Shown here piece by piece: positions 48,956-59,665 of a DNA stretch of 64,000 bases. The notes beneath the pieces are model-generated. The model was not told where the DNA came from and did not search any database. It was given only the letters and a program-made list of their open reading frames with translations. The position numbers and the translations under genes are program-made. Positions within the stretch are counted from its first letter, which is position 1, and each line of letters opens with the position of its first letter. This DNA comes from Pteria penguin (taxonomy: Eukaryota; Mollusca; Bivalvia; Pterioida; Pteriidae): NCBI GenBank assembly GCA_035048485.1, contig CM068587.1, positions 48,049,996 through 48,113,995 on the forward strand. The letters are read 5' to 3'.

Positions 48956-49547
48956 TCCGCCCCATTAAAAAAAATTGAAATTCAATTTTATATTAGAGTA
49001 TAGAAAAATCAAATAATATGACTGAAAAAGAAATCAGTTCAAACATGACATACATTCTTATGAAACTCACTTCATATGATTATGTTGTAAAAGACACAGT
49101 GCATATAAAATTAAGAATCATGTCACAAACGATTTAAGACCCCTTGCACTCTGTTGGTAATTGATCAGATTGTGCACCGTTACATACTCCTTACATATAA
49201 GTGGTATGATTATTAATACCCGTGGCAACGTAATTATAACAATGAAACGATTAAATTCACATATATCATCAAATAAAAAAAAATCTATCAAAAACGTGTA
49301 CAACGCAACATTGCCTGCAATATAACCCGTGCGGTTAAATAATACAATGTGTCTGTATGTACAAAAAGGTCAACTACATCTGAAAACACCTTGATTGTAC
49401 TGTGGTATCACCCTTGCGACGTATACATCTTGGTGAGAATGAAGTAACAATCGATTTCAGTCAATCATGAAAGTACAATACTCAAACAAACACAAATCTG
49501 CTAGTACAACCCTATGTAACCTTCAAGTTTAAACATTGTGACTGATT

Positions 49548-50140
49548 GGTTTAATCAAAACCAACTGGATCAACACATTTCTACTGCACCGTAATTCATG
49601 GTATAACCGTGGTGGAATAAAACATCCTCGGTTAGTTTAATTACAGGTGAATAATGTGTTATCAGAATCACAATTATATAATTATGCAGGAAAACTGGTT
49701 TAATCAAAACCAACTTGATCAACACATTTCTACTGCACCGTAATTCATGGTATAACCCTGGTGGAATAAAACATCCTTGGTTAGTTTAATTACAGGTAAA
49801 TAATGTGTTATCAGAATCACCATTATATGATTATGCAGGAAAACTGGTTTAATCAAAACCAACTTGATCAACACATTTCTACCGCACCGTAATTCACGGT
49901 ATAACCCTGGTGGAATAAAACATCCTTGGTTAGTTTAATTACAGGTGAATAATGTGTTATCAGAATCACCATTATATAATTATGCAGGAAAACTGGTTTA
50001 ATCAAAACCAACTTGATCAACACATTTCTACCGCACCGTAATTCATGGTATAACCCTTGTGGAATAAAACATCTTTGGTTAGTTTAATTACAGGTGAATA
50101 ATGTGTTATCAGAATCACCAATATATAATTATGCAGAAAA
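49548..50140. repeat. Four tandem copies of a 149-bp unit inside the LTR element
   Basis: The marker 'ggtttaatcaaaaccaac' recurs at 49548, 49697, 49846 and 49995, exactly 149 bp apart each time. The copies are highly similar. The array is non-coding and lies between the chromodomain remnant and the downstream LTR. Confidence 0.9.
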
Positions 50141-50370
50141 ATGACCGTATAGCATCAAAATAATCAATCAAATATATGATTCTTGAAAATTGTTAATAAA
50201 ACTACACTAAGGAAGATCTCATGGACCTATATATCAAGTGAATACACATGTGATTATCCACTGATTATAGTTACTTTACACAACAAATTATTTCAAATAA
50301 AAACATCAAAATTTTCTAGATAAAATCGTGATAACTTAATACTACTTAAAATGAAACTATTTACATTAAT

Positions 50371-50577
50371 TTACAACATGGGTGGTGGTCTAGCGATAAT
50401 TGCACGCTTTGCCTTAGCGTTCAATGCATGTTCCGGCACCCATATGGCATTGTCAGCTGGCTCTCCGACTATTTGCACCAAATAATGTCCAGAGTCACGC
50501 TTGCCTATCACTCTCTTTATCTTATGATGACCGTCTGTATCACTTGATACAAAGAATCTTTGAAGATCGTCCTCCAT
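50371..50577 (-). pseudogene. Chromodomain remnant of the gypsy-like element
   Basis: A 68-codon open frame contains IKRVIGKRDSGHYLVQIVGE and ADNAIWVPEHALN, the usual layout of the chromodomain at the C-terminus of chromovirus-type integrases, thought to guide integration to chromatin. It is separated from the integrase remnant by a deletion. Confidence 0.7.
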
Positions 50578-50639
50578 AATCAGTAATTAATGTACTTCAC
50601 ACCCAAACGTGGTAAATAAACGAAAAAGCGCATTACTTA

Positions 50640-50870
50640 CTGTCGATGCATCTTTATTTTTGATCGGTATGGCAAACAAGTTCTTCGAAAACATGTCGAC
50701 TTCCGTAAATATATACGTATTACCGTCTGGTGTGTTGGTAATATTCCATATAAATCGATTTGCCATACTTCGAAATCTTCCTATGTGAAATGATAGGATG
50801 TAATGTTTGTTTTTGTTACATTCTGTGCATTTTACGTTTTTGACTGAAATCGTTTAATTATCATCAGTTA
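50640..50870 (-). pseudogene. Integrase remnant of the gypsy-like element
   Basis: Zinc-finger-like KCTECNKNKH is followed, in shifting frames, by the beginning of the catalytic core (VWQIDLYGI; then DGNTYIFTEVDMFSKNLFAI), including the first catalytic aspartate. Frameshifts and the missing remainder of the core make it non-functional. Confidence 0.65.
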
Positions 50871-51074
50871 GGTTTTGAAATACACAATAGGATTCAAATT
50901 CAGATAAAAACTTATGTCCATTTTCACTACTTAAATCCCGAATACTTTTCAATTGGTACTTTGTCCGAACGATTTTGATTATATCGGTTGTTCCATTTCT
51001 GCCTCTGAATATTGGAGTTTATCTAATTCCATATTAATGACTGTTGCCGGTGTAGATGTTATTGGAGTGCACAT
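50855..51074 (-). pseudogene. Gag N-terminal remnant of the gypsy-like element
   Basis: An ATG at 51072-51074 starts a short frame (MCTPITSTPATVINMELDKL). After a frame change come NGHKFLSEFESYCVFQNLTD, resembling the start of the gypsy capsid. The frame then passes directly into the integrase zinc finger, so the rest of gag and all of protease, reverse transcriptase and RNase H are missing. Confidence 0.6.
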
Positions 51075-51111
51075 TTTTAAACTATTGTCTTTAAATTTAG
51101 ATTCTCCACCA

Positions 51112-51979
51112 TGTAATGAATATGTCTACCCGGATTCTCCACCATGTAATGAATATGTCTCTCATTCACTGTTAGTTCCCAAGTAGAAAGTCCAAATATA
51201 AATTCAAAATTTATTTGTTTGAATGTCCGAATTATATCATAAATTGATGAAAATGTTTATTTTACAAAGTTCCAAAGTATAAAAATGCAATAATTCCAAT
51301 TATACAAAGTTGTCCTAATTAAAGATGATCCAAAAAGCTAACTCCCTAAAAATGCTCTCATTCATTCTATATAAGTTGCATGTACAAAATCATTTACATG
51401 TACGAACTCCGCCTTCATTACAAAAGTACAGCCAATCAGAGCATAGGTTACATATCATATGTGTACAACGTGCTGACTTTAAATGAAATCAATTATTAAT
51501 TAAGTAAATGACAAGCATAAGAACACAAAAAGGTGTGTCCAACAAATTGAATTTAAAAGATATCAATTCTTAATCAAGTAAATGACAAGCATAAGAACAC
51601 CAAAAGGTGTATTCAACAAACTGAATTTAAAAGATATCAATTCTTAATCAAGTAAATGACAAGCATAAGAACACTAAAAGGAATGAAAGTCTTTGAAATC
51701 AGATAACTCAGAACAATACCCCTCCTATGCTTACTTTGGAAACCTGATAAATGACAGATTGAAATATGTACCATATGTGAACAGAAATAACTAATTTTAT
51801 TTGGTAACATTCAAGGAATGCATTTCACCTGATATTATATCCCAGTAAATGTGAAAGTATTCCAAATCACTAAGAAATAGAAAAGTTAAATCTTAACTAT
51901 TAATAAAAAAAATATCAATAAATCCAAAATTAATTAATTTGATTTTTGTAAACTCATATTATTATACATATATACAACA
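51112..51979 (-). repeat. LTR (5' LTR of the minus-strand element)
   Basis: By eye I found only about eight differences from the other LTR, including a 4-nt indel and a few substitutions. It carries the same internal 79-bp tandem repeat (about 51483-51680). Confidence 0.85.
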
Positions 51980-52740
51980 CGAGAGTCGAAACGCTAGAAA
52001 AATCACATTTGATTGATGACAAAATTGACAAGGTCATACAACAGCTAGACAAAATTCAGACATCTATGATCGAGGCAACTAAGAAACTTATCAATGAAAA
52101 GAAACAAAAGTACAGAGCATTAAAACAAAGCAGCCAAGTATCACATATTGGAAATGCTGAAATACATGCACATGATAACGGAGTCGCTGGATAAAAATGT
52201 ACACGAGTATTCCGACACTGATGTGATGGAGATGGAACAGCAGATGATGTCCACTCTGGAGAAATTGGAATCGCTGAAACGTGAGGAAGAGAATGAAACG
52301 GCTGTATTCATACCAGGTCACATCGACCACAAAGTTCTAAGTGACATGATTGGTGAGGTTATTAGTCTGGATGACCAGGACCAGGAAACTCTGAGATCAG
52401 TGGACATTACAGAAACATATACTGTACAACAATTACATGTGCGTACTATACGCCCTGTAGGGAACGATACAGCATGGATTACGGATTCCGAAGACAAAAA
52501 AGTAAAGGTAATAGATAACAAAGGTAATACAATACAAACAATGCAGTATGGTTGTACTGACTTTGTTGTTATGGATAACGGTGATCATGTCTACACTTTT
52601 GGCAAAGAAGTACGAGTTACCTCCCTTGATGGTAGTGATCGTATAGTCCTGTTCGAAAACGTGAGTTGTCTTTCTTGATTTCTGGTCACATTGCGCAAAC
52701 GCAGCCTTTGTCTCTGACTTCCGGGTAGGCCTCCGTGAAA

Positions 52741-55700
52741 ATGCCGGTCAACCAACGGTACTGCTGTATTTGCAGCAACCACGGCCTCAAAGTCGTGAAT
52801 GGATCGAAAATTTCAATGCACAGGTTCCCGGCCAACCCCAAGCTACGGGAAGTGTGGATAAACAGATGTCGTCTCGTCAGGAAAGACTTCAAATTTTCAA
52901 GTAAGTATACTCAGAGACATATATACACAGAGACTGGAAACTCCCATTGAAAGCTATATAGCTCCCTGACATAAGTAACATTTCCCGACAGGCATTTCGA
53001 TAAGCCGGAAGTCCGCCATATTGTTCTCGGCATTCATTCGCTTGAAAGCATTAAGCTTGCAAAGAAGAGGAATTTTCATCGCTTTTTAAACAAAGGTAGT
53101 TCAGATAAGTAAAAAAAGCAATATACTAATCATTTGAATCATAAAACATTTCATATATGATCTAATCAATGTGAAGACATAACCCCGAACAGAAGCCATT
53201 AGTTGTGATAGACCTCTGAAAACATTCACTTGGGTTTATGCAAAACATTTACACAATGTTGAAGCACATGCCACTATTTTCTGTTTATAGCACCATCAAT
53301 GTTTATTATAGTCATAGTGCTTTAATTTTCGTATGAACTATCTGTAAATCATGCATAATATCCGGCCGTATTTGAGGATCTCGCGACATTTTTCTACTCA
53401 CTACCGAACCCGCTGAGAAACGACAACGACAAGAAAAATTGTTAAAACAACAAAAATTAATGTCCTTTACATGACTAAACTCACACGTGTGTGTTAAGAA
53501 AGGTTTCAAACACATTTTATATCATTGAGCGTAGAAAACTTTATTCGTTATTTGATTTTAATCCAATTTTATATAACGCGGTAAATCTTCAATCGTTTTT
53601 AACCAGAAAACCGATACCATACCATATAGAGCAAAATAATCATATAACCTGTCGATATATAAACATCAAAGAAGTAATGGTTGTTATTTTAGTACGAACT
53701 TAAGCAGTTATAAACACGTAAGGGGACATCTTGCAATGCAAATTTTCTGTGGCCGGCGGGTCACCATTTTGTTTTTACTTCTTTACATAGGAGGGAGTAA
53801 AACAGCTCATACCACGTCAACAGTGCATATAAGATAAAACATTATTTTGTTTGCTATTTACCATCTGAATTTTTAAATAGACACAACATTGTTATTTACT
53901 GCCCATGAATGACAAAGACACACGCTGGTGCTTCCCCTGGGGTGGTGAACAAACAGTAGCAAAGGCAGGGGCATTGATTGCATATATCAACAACTCGTAA
54001 AAGGCAACAAACGCTGTTTAAAATGAATAAATATATAAATAGAAATAATTGTTTTAAAAAAGCAGGAAAATAAGGCGTCTCATTAAAAATATTGGTTTTA
54101 AAAATATTTTTAATGATGATTAATGATACAAGTTTGTCTCGATTTTGTTAGAAAGAAAGAGGAGAATATTATTTCTACACATCCATAAAATTAACAAAAA
54201 ATATAAAAGAAAAAAAATAATAGGTGCCTGTAGAATTTGAACTGAGGTACGTCTTCAGGAAAAGACCAACTGCGCTATACGTCCCCAGGCGATATCCGAC
54301 GGTTAAAATCGGTGTATTGTAGAGCGCGGTCACCTAATTAGCATAACAAAAGGACGTGCATCATATGCCGGACGAAGCGGCGAGTTTCCAGTCTCTGTGT
54401 ATATATGTCTCTGGTATACTACTACTAGACAAACACTGAAAGTTTTCAAAGTGAAAGTGAAGCAGTACAGTCTACAGATTTACTCAAGAGTCAGTTTCTG
54501 TACTAGATTCGTAACTAACCGCTACCGTACTTTGCATACGAAGGTTTTTACAATGTTAACACTTAATATTTTTTAATTATGTAATGTCATGTAATTGTTG
54601 CACAAAAATAACTGACTTGACAGCTAGCCCCCCCCCCCCTTGTTTTGGTGTGACTTAATGGCACACAAAGTAAATGAAAGGGGGAAGGGGTGTCATGTAT
54701 TATAGGACTAAATCCACTGATAATGCACTTGAAAGGAGGTTAAGAATTGAGAATAGGTTCTTTGTGTTTAAGTGCCCACTCTGTCTGTGACATGGGTGTC
54801 CCACACTGGCAACAGCAGGTCAGAATTTTGAGCCTGGATGACTCTCATTACTACATGTATGTACACTTTATGCCTGAAGTACTACTGAATGTGATGTTAC
54901 AGCATATAAATTAAACTCTGGGGAAGAATTCAACCCGTATTGAGTGGATATTATCAGGGCTGGACTTGTAAGGTGGTCAGGACAAGTACACATGTACATC
55001 TACTTGCATCATGTACGGTACCTACATGTATGCTGTTACATGTAGATGTTTCATATTTTCACAATTGGGTATGGTTTCCTGCACGTTTTGAGACAGGGTA
55101 CATTTATTACACAAATTTCATGGATGTATATATGCTATTGCAGGTTATGACACAACAAGAATATGCTCAAAACATTTTGTAGGAGAAAAGGGGCCATCCA
55201 AGGAGCACAACATCCCAAGCAAATTTCCAAATAGAACATTTAAACTTTCGGTGAGTACGCTCACTGAGTGGGTATGTGTACAAATTATACACACATATAT
55301 ATGTAGACATGCATACATGTATATTACAAGTTGCGAAATTGCTTTAACTTTGACAGTACACGTACCGTCACAAATAGATTAATGTTATATCACACAGTTT
55401 ATTGCTGGCACACATTCTCTACTACTGAAGACCTTTCAATTGACTTTAAGGTAAATGACCTTGTGACCTTCACCATGATCTTTGTGTGCTAACATATTTT
55501 TTTCAGACTTTGTTGCTACTGGGGGCATAGTGTTTCACTCATTACAGTGTTTTCATTTTACATTTACAATTTAAATCAAGCTTTTTGTACATGTACATTA
55601 AATTGATATTAAAATGGGTTTTTTTTCAGTGTGCCATGGAATCTTCTGAAGCTTCAGCTGAACCAATGGATGTTGATCCTGATAGTGAAGATACACATGA

Positions 55701-56883
55701 ACAAGATGAACCGACCAGTATATATGTCAACAATGATGATCAGTGTGGTCTAGGTATATCAGCTCCTGAGTTCATATCAGTGTCTATGCATGATTACACT
55801 GGTGCTTCTAATCGTCAGGAATATGGAAGGACTTTTATTACAAAGAAAATTCAAACAGACCCAAAACTCTTTGACGATGCCAGTACTCAAACTGACATAC
55901 ACACTGTTATTAAGATCAAAAGTGCATCAACTCAAATGTCACCATCTACAAGTGATTTTTCATGTCAGGCCAATTTACCTTCTTTAGTGTTTGATGATAT
56001 AAAGGATAGTGACGAGAAAATCATGTTCTATACTGGCATTCCAAACTATGGAACTTTCAATGTGTTATTTGATGAAATCTCAAGCAAGGTGTACTTAGAA
56101 GAGGCAACAGAAAAAGACAAGAAGGGAGGAAGGCCAAGGTGTTTAAGATTAGTTGATGAATTTTTTCTCGTGTTGATGAGGTTTCGATTAGGACTTCTCA
56201 TAGAAGATTTATGTGATAGATTCTATATTTCTAAAACAACATGTGCAAATATTATAAATCATTGGATAGACTTCCTGTCTGTAAATCTCTCATTCCTTAT
56301 ATCTTGGCCAGATAGTGATACTAATTCTAAAACAATGCCATCACAATTTAAATCAAAATATCCCAGGTGTAGGGCTATAGTTGATTGCACAGAATTTTAT
56401 ACAGAAACCCCAAATTCTCTAGCAAACAGGTCCCTTATGTTCTCACACTATAAGTCACATATGACATGGAAAGCTTTGTTAGCTATAAACCCAAGAGGTG
56501 TAATATCTTTTGTATCAGACCTATGGGGTGGCAGTGTTAATGATAAACAAATTTCTATCAATTCTGGAATGATTGAACTACTAGAAAAAGGTGACCAACT
56601 GATGGTTGACAAAGGATTCCAGATATCTGATTTAACCACTCCAAGAGGAATAGAGCTAGTTATACCACCATTTAAAAGGCAGGCGAAATTTAGTCGAAGG
56701 GAAGTTGAGGAAACCCGAAGAATTGCAAACTTACGAATCCATGTCGAAAGAGCCAATGAACGTGTAAAGAATTTTCGTATTTTGCAAGGGAATATCCTTG
56801 TAACTTTGTCAAAATCTGTCAGCAATATATTTAAAATTTGTGCAGCACTGTCAAATTTACAACCACCACTTGTAAATAATTGA
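52741..56883 (+). CDS. THAP-DDE transposase of the ISL2EU element, 3 exons, 506 aa
   Basis: Exons are 52741-52900, 55144-55250 and 55630-56883, with GTAAGT and GTGAGT donors and CAG acceptors; total 1,521 nt in one frame. Residues of about 1-88 form a THAP zinc finger: MPVNQRYCCICSN, HRFPANPKLREVW, then RICSKHF in exon 2 (C-x2-C ... C-x2-H). An acidic linker follows. A helix-turn-helix (GGRPRCLRLVDEFFLVLMRF, SKTTCANIINHW) precedes a DDE_Tnp_4 nuclease with D in AIVDCTEFY, D in LMVDKGFQ and E in HVERANERVKNFR. All three catalytic residues are present and no stop or frameshift was found, so the protein may be functional. Intron 1 carries a later 1.5-kb insertion starting 11 nt after the exon end. 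Confidence 0.88.
52912..54413. mobile_element. Nested 1,502-bp non-autonomous DNA transposon
   Basis: Perfect 32-bp terminal inverted repeats (52912-52943 and 54382-54413, starting CAGAGACATATATACACAGA) and a perfect 7-bp target duplication, GTATACT (52905-52911 and 54414-54420). It sits in intron 1 of the ISL2EU transposase. No transposase of its own; the longest ORF (minus strand, 53312-53515) shows no domain I recognise. A 7-bp duplication with CA...TG ends would suit the P or Dada superfamilies, but this is only a guess. Confidence 0.88.
54226..54290 (-). repeat. tRNA-like pseudogene inside the nested element
   Basis: The minus strand reads GCCTGGGGAC, an A-box-like 'tatagcgcagttggtc', a small stem (GTCTT/AAGAC), a degraded B box 'cagttcaaattct' and a closing CAGGC that pairs with the start. 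It is degenerate and most likely not a working tRNA. Confidence 0.4.
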
Positions 56884-57021
56884 ATTTGTTGAGAAACATT
56901 AATATTTTTATACAAATTGATGTGCAAAGTGTATATTGTGTAATGTATAAACTGATTTCATTATACAATATACATGTACACTTAGCCACATGTTCCGAGT
57001 GATTTTTATGTTATTATGAAT

Positions 57022-57027
57022 AATAAA
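57022..57027 (+). terminator. Poly(A) signal of the transposase gene
   Basis: AATAAA about 140 nt after the transposase stop codon, the first canonical signal on the plus strand. Confidence 0.55.
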
Positions 57028-57078
57028 TTGTCAATCAATTGTGTACATGTATGTAGTTACCGTTCTTTGATTAATCAG

Positions 57079-57235
57079 TGGTGTAGTGGTTAAATGCTTG
57101 ACTTGTGGCACAAGGGGTCCAGGGTTCAAGGCCAGGTCTCCCCATTATAATTTCAGAGATCGGTTATCTCCTGCCTCCAAGTCGTGATATGACTGAAATA
57201 TCATGGAACCATGCATGAAAGTAAAGTGCATAATA
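57079..57235 (+). mobile_element. SINE family A, diverged copy
   Basis: 'ggtgtagtggttaaatgctt' (A box), 'cagggttcaaggcc' (B box), 'tctcctgcctccaagtcgtg' and 'atgactgaaatatc' match family A at 44366. It lies between the two convergent ISL2EU genes, so it postdates that element. Confidence 0.65.
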
Positions 57236-57339
57236 TATGAAATTTGGAAGGAATGACTTTATAAAACTTTTGGTTTTCAACAAGTGTCTTTAATCATGTT
57301 CCAATAGGTATTGAAGAACGACCTGTACTATGCTTTGTC

Positions 57340-57565
57340 ATACCCCCGCAAACAAAGGTTGGGGGGTATATAGGAATCACTCTGTCTGTCTGTCCGTGTG
57401 TCCGTCAACCATAGTCCGGGACATAACTTCTTTATTCTTTATCATATAATGTTCATACTTAGTACATTTGTTCCTCTGGAGATGCCGGTGTGTCATGACC
57501 CTGAAACAAGGTCGTGGGTCAAAGGTCAAGGTTACTATTGACTCTATTGTAAAACTCTTGTTTGA
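57340..57565. repeat. Dispersed hairpin + GTCT repeat
   Basis: Hairpin 'catacccccgcaa' against 'ttggggggtata', then CTGTCTGTCTGTCCG and 'gggtcaaaggtcaaggttac'. It lies within the ISL2EU element. Confidence 0.5.
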
Positions 57566-57694
57566 TATATATACAGTCTGACTAAAACCAGCTCCTACTT
57601 TCCACTCCTTTTCCATAGTCAGAATAATATATATATATTAAAATAGATTTTTTCATTTTTCAAATTTTAATTCACAATAACTTTCATGAAATAA

Positions 57695-57700
57695 TTTATT
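57695..57700 (-). terminator. AATAAA overlapping the YqaJ stop
   Basis: The minus strand reads CCAATAAATTA, so the terminal TAA lies within an AATAAA hexamer. Confidence 0.25.
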
Positions 57701-59665
57701 GGTTATATAGCTTCTTCTTTCTACATACTCTGGAAGAAAATAGTTCTGGAATAACAGCATTTACATAAAATTTGTTTAACTTTATAAGCACAGAATTCCA
57801 AAATTCTGAATCAAAGTATATTCTTTCTACTGAATGGTCTATTAAAGTCCAAACCACAAAATCACACCACAATCGTTTAGTGATTGCAAGTTGCCCTTGG
57901 ACCTGATAATAGTAATTATGATTTTGTATGGACACTTTATCTCCAATACCCCGCGTGGGGATTTGCAATGTTGACAATGAACAAGTCCATCGGGACTTGC
58001 CCCGAGGTGGGGATAATCCGTGTTTAACACAAGTCCACATTTAGATACATGAATTGGTGGATGATTTTTTTGCATTCTATAGCAGTACATTCTCCTTGCT
58101 GCAGCTTCATGATTTTTTCCCCATCGAGAGGCTTCAGTTGAAAATGAAGTGTAATTGAAGATATTTTTCACAACATTGTCAAAATCCGTGGTGTCTTTGA
58201 GTTTACAAATTTGTCCGAAATTTGAACTAGTTATGCGTCCAGTCCGTGCCTCCATCCAAGGACCACTTGCAGTCTGTTCTCTTGTGATTTCTTCCGTGAC
58301 TTTGACATCTTTCTCAGAAATATGCAAGGAATTGAAATATTCGTGAAAGTGACTTACACACTGCACTGATTTGAGATCCGTCTTGTCATGATATTGAAGG
58401 GATATGTTATGTAAACTTGGAAGCATGTTATTATTTTGATCACATTCACCAGCATCCCCAACGTTTTCAGATGGAATCGTTGTCAGCCAAGCTGCATGAG
58501 GATTACACACTTTTAGTTTTTCAGCAAATTTGTTTACGTCTACTTTTATGTTCTTCGCGACCCTTTTTTTAACATTTTAATCATTGCTAGATTTTTCGGT
58601 CTTGTTTGCTTCCCATTTGTACTTTTTAAAGGAAAACTGTTGTGCTTTTTTTGGACTAAGTTTACGTTTTCGGGGTTGATTCCACTTGCAAATGTTTGAA
58701 GTTGAAACATGCAGTCCTTCCTTTCGTTTATCTGATATATCCACTAGTGCATACAACAACGCTGACACATGATTGCATGCCTCTCCTTCCCTGAAATGAA
58801 TTAGGATTACATTGTTTTAAAAAAAGATGCATATGTTTTTAATTCAAAGTTACATGTATTTATACATCATTACATTATCATACTAATAATTACACTTACA
58901 TATATGTATGTAATGTTGAGGGTAAAAAATTCAAGGGTGATGTTGTGACCTGCATTTAAGGAATGGGCGGGGCTGTAGTCCTTAATTTTGCCCAAATGAC
59001 TTTTTTTAAGTAAAGTAAAAATTCACACCTTAAATCAGGAAAGGGGGGGGGGGTTGTAGTGTTGAATTAACCATATTCATAATTGATTATCAATATTGAC
59101 ATGCTTACCCAGCAGCACAGTTGCAGCTAGCAGAATGTATCCGTCCAGAAACTTTAGATAGGCACAACCATACATTGTAGTCAGTTTTTCCTTTGTCTGT
59201 TGGAAGTGATGGTATACATTTACTTTTGATGAAACAGTGAGATACGTTTTTGCCGATTTCGTGAAACTGAATGTTATGAATGTGTCTGTCTTCATAAAAC
59301 ACTTTTAACTGCCTGGTTGCCATCATCTTCCCTTTATCTGTCGCCCTGTCCTGGCTAAGTACTAGGTAGTTATATAAGTCATTATTAGTCACAATTGGGA
59401 ACTTATTGACATCAGAACTCCAACTGGATTTTAAAGTGTCAGGATCTGGCAGAAGTTCTTGTAATGGCGTCACAAGTTTCTCGTATCTTCTTACTCCATC
59501 GGCAACTGTATCAGCTACACTTATCTCATTTAACGATTTTTTCTGCAGCAGAAATGTCCCTCTCACCCTCGAAACTAATTCAGTTTTGTTTCCCGACACC
59601 AGTTCTCCACGCTCACGACGATACGACTTCAGTTGCTTCACATTCCACGAATCAAAGTCTTCCAT
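57696..59665 (-). pseudogene. SAP-SWIM-YqaJ accessory gene of the ISL2EU element, broken
   Basis: Exon 1 (59109-59665) starts at ATG and opens with a SAP-like motif (WNVKQLKSYRRERGELVSGN), a DNA-binding fold. Its end CNCAAG and the start of exon 2 (58790 downward) EGEACNH together form a SWIM zinc finger, CxC...CxH. The last part has the YqaJ nuclease core: RTGRITSSNFGQI, RWGKNHEAAARR, LGASPDGLV and LEIKCP. Two lesions are visible. A TAA at 58577-58579 interrupts an otherwise continuous frame between the basic linker and the YqaJ part. After LEIKCPYK the frame shifts to NYYYQVQGQLAITKRLWCDF, with some 25-40 residues of the usual domain seemingly missing. YqaJ proteins are lambda-exonuclease-like; their role in these transposons is unknown. 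Confidence 0.82.

Larger units (their letters stand above)
48083..51979 (-). mobile_element. Ty3/gypsy-like LTR retrotransposon, internally deleted
   Basis: Two near-identical LTRs (about 48083-48955 and 51112-51979) start TG and end CA on either strand. The target duplication is CGAG (48079-48082 and 51980-51983). On the minus strand the right LTR is the 5' LTR and is followed directly by a primer binding site beginning TGGTGGAGAAT (51111 down to 51101). A purine-rich GGGGCGGA lies before the other LTR. Remnants of gag, integrase and a chromodomain lie in between in that order, which fits a chromodomain-bearing gypsy-type element. At about 3.9 kb it is much too short to be autonomous. Confidence 0.85.

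Noticed and set aside
52641..52680. Reading the host propeller through ...RIVLFENVS at its left break
   Set aside because: The bases coding VLFENVS are part of the ISL2EU inverted repeat, which is mirrored at 59751-59777; the host ends at the AT before it.
57842..58510. YqaJ part as a separate gene starting at its own ATG
   Set aside because: The same frame continues upstream into the SWIM exon, broken only by one TAA, so one gene is the simpler reading.
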